Both the position numbers and the translations under genes were made by a program. Of a stretch of 64,000 nt of DNA, positions 60,207 through 64,000 are shown piece by piece. The stretch is taken from NCBI RefSeq assembly GCF_000238055.2, contig NZ_KE148312.1:1918501-1982500 (forward strand), written 5' to 3'. Under the pieces are notes generated by a model. That model was given only the letters and a program-made list of their open reading frames with translations, was not told the origin of the DNA and ran no database searches. The stretch's first letter is position 1; each line of letters starts with the position of its first letter. The DNA is from Oribacterium parvum ACB1 (GTDB lineage: Bacteria; Bacillota; Clostridia; Lachnospirales; Lachnospiraceae).

Positions 60207-61063
60207 TAAATCATTTCGTCCCTTCTAATAAAGCCTTCTCCGTGTACTTCCCGTACGTCGGAAATAATAAAGAATGCCTTATCGTCAATTTTATATACCT
60301 CGTCCTTAAGAACCGAAACCTCACGATTACTTAGTACGCAATAAAGCATAGTTATTCCGTTTTTAGTATACATTCCCTTGGCTTCGATGCCGGTTACACC
60401 TCTGGACATTTTAGAAATGACATACTGGGCAATCTCTTCTCCTTTATGGGAAATAATAGTAACCGATTTTGCAAAGTGCATCCCTTCCATTATGGCTTCA
60501 CAAACTTTGGTAAATACATAGATAGACACTAATGCGTAGAGCGCTTTGGTTACACCGAAAATTTGTAATCCCCAAAGAATAACCAGAGAATCTACAAATT
60601 GAACCAGCTTTGCCATGGAAATGTGCTTAAACTTAGTCTGCAGAATGGCAGCCAATAGATCCGTTCCTCCTGTTGTACAGTTGGAAATAAAGACCATGCC
60701 ACAACCTACACCCATAAAAACACCGCCTACTACAGACGCAAGGAAAAAGTCATCCTTGGGAAGAATTTCCCATACAGGCAAGATATAAAGAAAAAAGGAG
60801 CACAGCAAAGTCGAAATCACTGTACGGAAAAGGAATTTTCCACCTTTTGCAAAAAATCCCCAAATAAAAAGCGGTACATTAATCATACTGTAGCTAAGCC
60901 ATAAGGGAATATTAAAGAGGTGACGTACGATAATAGACACACCGGTAACACCTCCTATTACCAATTCCGCTCTATCATAAATTGATAAGGAAGCAACAGA
61001 AATCAAAAAACTTCCAATAACAATAAATAAATAATCTCTAAATATTCTTTTCTTCTTATCCAT
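60206..61063 (-). CDS. YitT family membrane protein (DUF161/DUF2179)
   Basis: Five to six membrane helices followed by a cytosolic DUF2179 domain, 285 residues. Family signature: GGVTGVSIIVRHLFNIPLW, CGMVFISNCTTGGTDLLAAIL and a C-terminal domain ending ISDVREVHGEGF. Function is unknown, although some members are linked to transport. AGGAGG lies before the ATG. It follows the YkuD-type gene by 8 bp. Confidence 0.93.
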   Translation of the reverse strand: MDKKKRIFRDYLFIVIGSFLISVASLSIYDRAELVIGGVTGVSIIVRHLFNIPLWLSYSMINVPLFIWGFFAKGGKFLFRTVISTLLCSFFLYILPVWEILPKDDFFLASVVGGVFMGVGCGMVFISNCTTGGTDLLAAILQTKFKHISMAKLVQFVDSLVILWGLQIFGVTKALYALVSIYVFTKVCEAIMEGMHFAKSVTIISHKGEEIAQYVISKMSRGVTGIEAKGMYTKNGITMLYCVLSNREVSVLKDEVYKIDDKAFFIISDVREVHGEGFIRRDEMI

Positions 61064-61071
61064 TCTGCCTC

Positions 61072-61875
61072 CTAGTATGCCTTGATTTCCTCTTCATTCT
61101 GAAGAATCATTATACTTACTTTCTCGTTGACCAAAGTTAATAACTCTTCCATGGAAGACTTTTCCACAGTAACGCAGCCGGAACTTTCCCATGTATCCGG
61201 TGCTTTAATATGCAGGAAGATGGCCGAACCTCTGCCATAGACAACCGGATTCTGATTAAACCCAATCGCCAAGGCCTTTTCATAACATATCTTATAATTC
61301 CAAAGCTGCTCACCTGAAACATATCTGTTGGACTCTACCCACTGATTATAACTGCCTTTTTCATCAGACCAAACCGAGTTCTTTTTAATTTGTCTATAGG
61401 GAAGCTTCGTATTTTCCTTTTCCGCAAAACCGAAGGCAAAAGAAATGGGAAAAGCTCCTTTAGGAGTAGTCCCGTCTCCTTCTTTTCTAATTTCTGCAGC
61501 TTTCAAACCATTTCTTCCATAGCCGCACTCCCATTCTTTAAGTTTTACATACTGCCCCTCTTTTTTATCCCAAAGGCTCAGCTTATGGTCCAAAAGCAAA
61601 AGAATCTGTTCTTCTTTTTTTCCGACTTGTGATGCGGAAAGCGCAGCAGAAATCCTCTCATCTCGTTGTTTTTCTGCTGATACAGAAGAGTCGGAAGGCA
61701 GATCCGATTTTACTTTAGAAAAAGAACTTACGTTTTCCGTAGTTTCCCGGGTAGAATTTTGCGTGTCCAACTTTTTTTTGTAATCTTCTCCGGGTCCGGC
61801 AAAAGATAAAAAGCTAATTGACAAAAACAATATGACAGTAATTGCTATATCTTTACTAAAACTCCATTTACTCAT
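61072..61875 (-). CDS. Exported L,D-transpeptidase (YkuD fold)
   Basis: Cell-envelope enzyme expected to make 3-3 peptidoglycan cross-links or process peptidoglycan. An N-terminal hydrophobic segment (about residues 7-27, ending SFAGP) looks like a signal peptide or anchor, followed by a polar linker. The catalytic motif is present as FLHIKAPDTWESSGCVTV (His, then S-x-G-C nucleophile), and GDGTTPKGAFPIS earlier. Start at 61875: GGAG lies 6 nt upstream, inside a leading ATG-GAG at 61887 that is also in frame but has no site. It is the first gene of an apparent five- or six-gene operon. Confidence 0.85.
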   Translation of the reverse strand: MSKWSFSKDIAITVILFLSISFLSFAGPGEDYKKKLDTQNSTRETTENVSSFSKVKSDLPSDSSVSAEKQRDERISAALSASQVGKKEEQILLLLDHKLSLWDKKEGQYVKLKEWECGYGRNGLKAAEIRKEGDGTTPKGAFPISFAFGFAEKENTKLPYRQIKKNSVWSDEKGSYNQWVESNRYVSGEQLWNYKICYEKALAIGFNQNPVVYGRGSAIFLHIKAPDTWESSGCVTVEKSSMEELLTLVNEKVSIMILQNEEEIKAY

Positions 61876-61979
61876 TTTAAACTCCATTTATCTTAGAAAA
61901 CAGGGCTCTCTTCGAGACACCATGTTATAATAATCAATTTTTATCTTTCTGTAAACATAAACAAAGTGGACACTCGCAT

Positions 61980-62013
61980 AAAAAAACGAGAGTGACCTGA
62001 GCCGCTCTCGTTT
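61980..62013 (-). terminator. Terminator of the secreted NlpC/P60 gene
   Basis: Stem AAACGAGAG/CTCTCGTTT (9 bp), with the A-run 61980-61986 giving Ts on the - strand. Two smaller hairpins (AACAGCC/GGCTGTT at 62027-62051, AAAACAG/CTGTTTT near 62080) precede it. Confidence 0.8.
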
Positions 62014-62103
62014 AAAGCTTCACTGCAACAGCCATTAAGAAAAAGGCTGTTATTACTTCATTACGCAAAACTCCGGAAAAACAGACTGTTTTTTCATAAA
62101 AAT

Positions 62104-63012
62104 CTATCTCTTATATCTTCCGAAACCAAAGGGCTTTGCATAATGATAGTCATGTTCTCTTACATAGTCTCCGCTCTTCGTTGCATGAATAATCGTTCCG
62201 TTTCCGGAATAAATTCCTACATGATAAATTGTACTCGGGCTGGAACCGTAAAACACCAAATCACCGGCCTGCAGTTCTTCTTCGGATATCTTCTGAGAAG
62301 CAGCATACTGAGAACGCGAATCTCTCGGAATAGATATACCGAATTTTTTATAGATTTCTTGTGTAAATCCCGAACAATCTGCACCGGTACTAAGAGAGCT
62401 TCCTGCAGTCTTATAAGGGAGAACAGCAATAAAGGAACGGGCATATCCTATTAAGTCGGACATATCTCCATTTGCAGCTACAACTGCAGGATTAGAAGAA
62501 AAGTCGGAAGTTCCCTCTCCCGGACCTCCGAAACGACCGGACACTTCAAGAACAGATCCTGTCTTATCCTGTACGGCAACACTTGCTTTATCTTCCGCAG
62601 AAACCGCAGCTTTATCAGCGGTCCCTAATTCCAAGTCACTCTCCATATCTATTGTGCCATTACTGACTTCATTTTTCCCGTTCGTAAATACACCGGACTC
62701 GCTAACTGACTTTACTTGTACAGCTCCATTCTCAAGCCAAGCACCGGTAGAATCCACTTTATATCCTTCCACCGTCTTATTTACAACCAACCATCCCTGT
62801 TGATCGAAATAATAGCACTCCGCAAGACCGTCCCCATTCCCGTCAATCCACGCCCATGAAGACTTAGGATATGTACCATCTAAATGATTGTACCACCACT
62901 TAGCGCTATTCTTTCCATTTCCCTTCTGCCACTGTCCGGCGTACACCGGAAGGGCAAGAAGAGCTGACATAACAACAATAGAACAAAAACCTATCCGCTT
63001 TTTATTTTTCAT
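62104..63012 (-). CDS. Secreted NlpC/P60 (C40) peptidase with cell-wall-binding repeats
   Basis: Extracellular peptidoglycan hydrolase. A signal peptide is clear (KKRIGFCSIVVMSALLALPV then YAGQ). Next come tryptophan-rich cell-wall-binding type repeats (WWYNHLDGTYPKSSWAWIDG, CYYFDQQGWLVVNKTVEGY), a linker (about 100-195), and a C-terminal NlpC/P60 domain with catalytic Cys in GADCSGFTQEIY, His in IYHVGIYSG, and IIHATKSGDYV. At 302 residues it is a compact, soluble counterpart of the anchored enzyme at 4587-6455. Confidence 0.92.
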   Translation of the reverse strand: MKNKKRIGFCSIVVMSALLALPVYAGQWQKGNGKNSAKWWYNHLDGTYPKSSWAWIDGNGDGLAECYYFDQQGWLVVNKTVEGYKVDSTGAWLENGAVQVKSVSESGVFTNGKNEVSNGTIDMESDLELGTADKAAVSAEDKASVAVQDKTGSVLEVSGRFGGPGEGTSDFSSNPAVVAANGDMSDLIGYARSFIAVLPYKTAGSSLSTGADCSGFTQEIYKKFGISIPRDSRSQYAASQKISEEELQAGDLVFYGSSPSTIYHVGIYSGNGTIIHATKSGDYVREHDYHYAKPFGFGRYKR

Positions 63013-63127
63013 ACAAAACCTCTTCTCCTTACCTTTCTTTATATTACGACACGAAAAAATTTAATACAACGGTACTTGATTAAATTGTAAGGTTTGCAAC
63101 GCAAAGTTTAGTAATTTGTAAGTTATT

Positions 63128-63177
63128 AAAAAAAACGAAACGACCAATAGTGCAAATACATTTTACTATCGGTCGTT
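63128..63177 (-). terminator. Terminator of the DUF3343 unit
   Basis: Stem AACGACCGATAGT/ACTATTGGTCGTT (13 bp with one wobble pair) around a 13-nt loop; on the - strand it is followed by TCG and eight Ts. Confidence 0.88.
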
Positions 63178-63249
63178 ATAGTATAAAAAATAATAAAATT
63201 TCTACATTTTGCTCACGTATTATTTTGCAGGTTCCGATTATTTGTAAAA

Positions 63250-63504
63250 TTAAAGGTAGGAATCCCGTTTTGCATTGAAAGACTCATTAATCTTCTTCAG
63301 CTCACGATACGTTGACGCATTATTCTTTAAATATCGCTCCAGAGCAGGATACTCCTGTTCGTCTATCCTAAGACACACTCCGCAACATAGACTTGCTTCA
63401 CGAGGCGTAGGTGCAATTACAGAGCCGATTCCCGCATTTTGCAAATCCCGTCGCAATTTAATAGCCTGTTCATGATTATCAAAAAGGATATAGTATTTTG
63501 TCAT
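63250..63504 (-). CDS. DUF3343 protein (putative Se/S carrier-like)
   Basis: An 84-residue protein with the DUF3343 pattern: YYILFDNHEQAIKLRRDLQ, then PTPREASLCCGVCLRI, in which the cysteines of a CCGVC motif follow the loop. Such proteins are proposed to handle sulfur or selenium and are often beside 2-hydroxyacyl-CoA dehydratase-type genes, as here (96 bp from the preceding gene). The role is inferred from context. A strong terminator follows. Confidence 0.85.
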   Translation of the reverse strand: MTKYYILFDNHEQAIKLRRDLQNAGIGSVIAPTPREASLCCGVCLRIDEQEYPALERYLKNNASTYRELKKINESFNAKRDSYL

Positions 63505-63600
63505 GTCTCCCGGCTTCTTCTTTCTAAGATAAATAACAATTTTGCCAGATTTCCTATTCCCTATTTCCCTAAAGAAATATTCCCTAGGACTTAACTTTGC

Positions 63601-63999
63601 TTACTTATTTGCTTCAATCATTTCGAGGAAAGCACTGACACGGGTTCTCAACTGCTCCGCATCACTGTCTTCGTAGTCTGTTTCCAGACTTAATACCTTA
63701 TAGCCTTCTTCCTTTAAGCGTCTTTCCACAAAATAGTTTTCCGTAGCATAGAGATTACAGAACTTTAAGTTTACATTGAGAATACCGTCTACCTGATATT
63801 CCTTCGCAAGTCTTAGGATATCGTCGATTCTTTCCGGGTTCGGAGTAAAGCAAGCACAATGAATATTGTTAAAATAACGTTCCGTAAGTGCGGAAGCAGC
63901 TTCTTCCATGGTCTTGTTGTTTTCTTTTACAGTATTGGTAAAATAGCGAGTTCCCGTACAATTTTCTTCGCATACCACGATTCCGCCACTGGTTTCCAC
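63601..63999 (-). CDS. 2-hydroxyacyl-CoA dehydratase/BcrC-HgdB-type subunit, 5' part outside window
   Basis: The C-terminal ~133 residues of an iron-sulfur reductase-type protein. GGIVVCEENCTGTRYF, CACFTPNPERIDDILRLAKEYQVDGILNVNLKFCNLY and GYKVLSLETDYEDSDAEQLRTRVSAFLE are typical of this family. Within it, the pairing with DUF3343 suggests the double-cubane-cluster type of ATP-driven reductase rather than a true dehydratase. The Met at 63999 is probably not the start, since the frame runs to the window edge. Confidence 0.82.
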   Translation of the reverse strand: METSGGIVVCEENCTGTRYFTNTVKENNKTMEEAASALTERYFNNIHCACFTPNPERIDDILRLAKEYQVDGILNVNLKFCNLYATENYFVERRLKEEGYKVLSLETDYEDSDAEQLRTRVSAFLEMIEANK

Positions 64000-64000
64000 G

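Noticed and set aside
1-64000. tRNA, rRNA, CRISPR arrays, insertion sequences, prophage genes
   Set aside because: No CCA-type cloverleaf, rRNA core, regular spacer-repeat arrays, transposases or phage structural genes were recognised while reading; the short tandem arrays lack unique spacers.

Overview
The window is a gene-dense, AT-rich stretch of a low-GC Gram-positive (Bacillota) chromosome. A member of the Lachnospiraceae (class Clostridia) fits best: PolC-type replicase, RecU, SepF, YlxM/Ffh, YlqF and KhpA gene orders, strong Shine-Dalgarno sites, a gram-positive SOS box, a soluble [FeFe] hydrogenase, a DUF3343/2-hydroxyacyl-CoA dehydratase-type pair and a strictly anaerobic flavour. 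Placement below family level (an Oribacterium-like impression) is a guess. No rRNA, tRNA, insertion sequence, prophage or CRISPR array was seen.

Layout. Bases 1-14018 are coded entirely on the + strand: a truncated HlyD-like protein, sepF, aroB-lspA, rluD, a large NlpC/P60 protein, rplU-rpmA, obgE-yhbY-nadD-yqeK-rsfS (ribosome assembly and NAD synthesis), a POT-type peptide transporter, and lexA with a small downstream gene of unknown function. From 14023 to the right edge everything is on the - strand, starting with a 359-residue tyrosine recombinase that meets the lexA unit tail to tail only 4 bp away. Upstream of the recombinase is a region rich in inverted repeats.

The - strand half (read right to left) holds the end of a 2-hydroxyacyl-CoA dehydratase-type gene with DUF3343, a secreted NlpC/P60 protein, an apparent operon of YkuD-type L,D-transpeptidase, YitT, a CitM/ArsB-like permease, a Dus enzyme and a FliB-like protein, DUF1846, a two-gene [FeFe] hydrogenase unit, then pyrH-frr-uppS-cdsA-dxr-rseP-ispG-polC (nucleotide, envelope lipid, isoprenoid and replication functions), an EF-G-like GTPase, plsX-acpP-rnc-smc-ftsY, an inserted ABC-2 transporter and VapBC toxin-antitoxin module, ylxM-ffh, rpsP-khpA-rimM-trmD, rplS, lepB-ylqF-rnhB-yraN, trpS-recU and trkA-trkH.

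Most interesting points: (1) rpmA encodes an L27 with no N-terminal extension and the Prp protease gene that normally sits between rplU and rpmA is absent, a matched loss; (2) the ABC-2/VapBC cargo splits the ftsY-ylxM-ffh order and its terminator carries the -35 box of the downstream ylxM-ffh promoter; (3) the coding-strand switch at about 14020 coincides with a XerS-sized recombinase and a 21-bp-arm palindrome, which might mark a chromosome-dimer-resolution or terminus-like locus; (4) the hydrogenase is paired with a NuoF-tail/GltD fusion and its probable -10 box lies inside an inverted repeat; (5) short degenerate tandem repeats with 16-20 bp periods occupy several intergenic spacers; (6) several housekeeping enzymes carry charged low-complexity insertions. 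Function calls rest on motif recognition by eye; no database search was possible.
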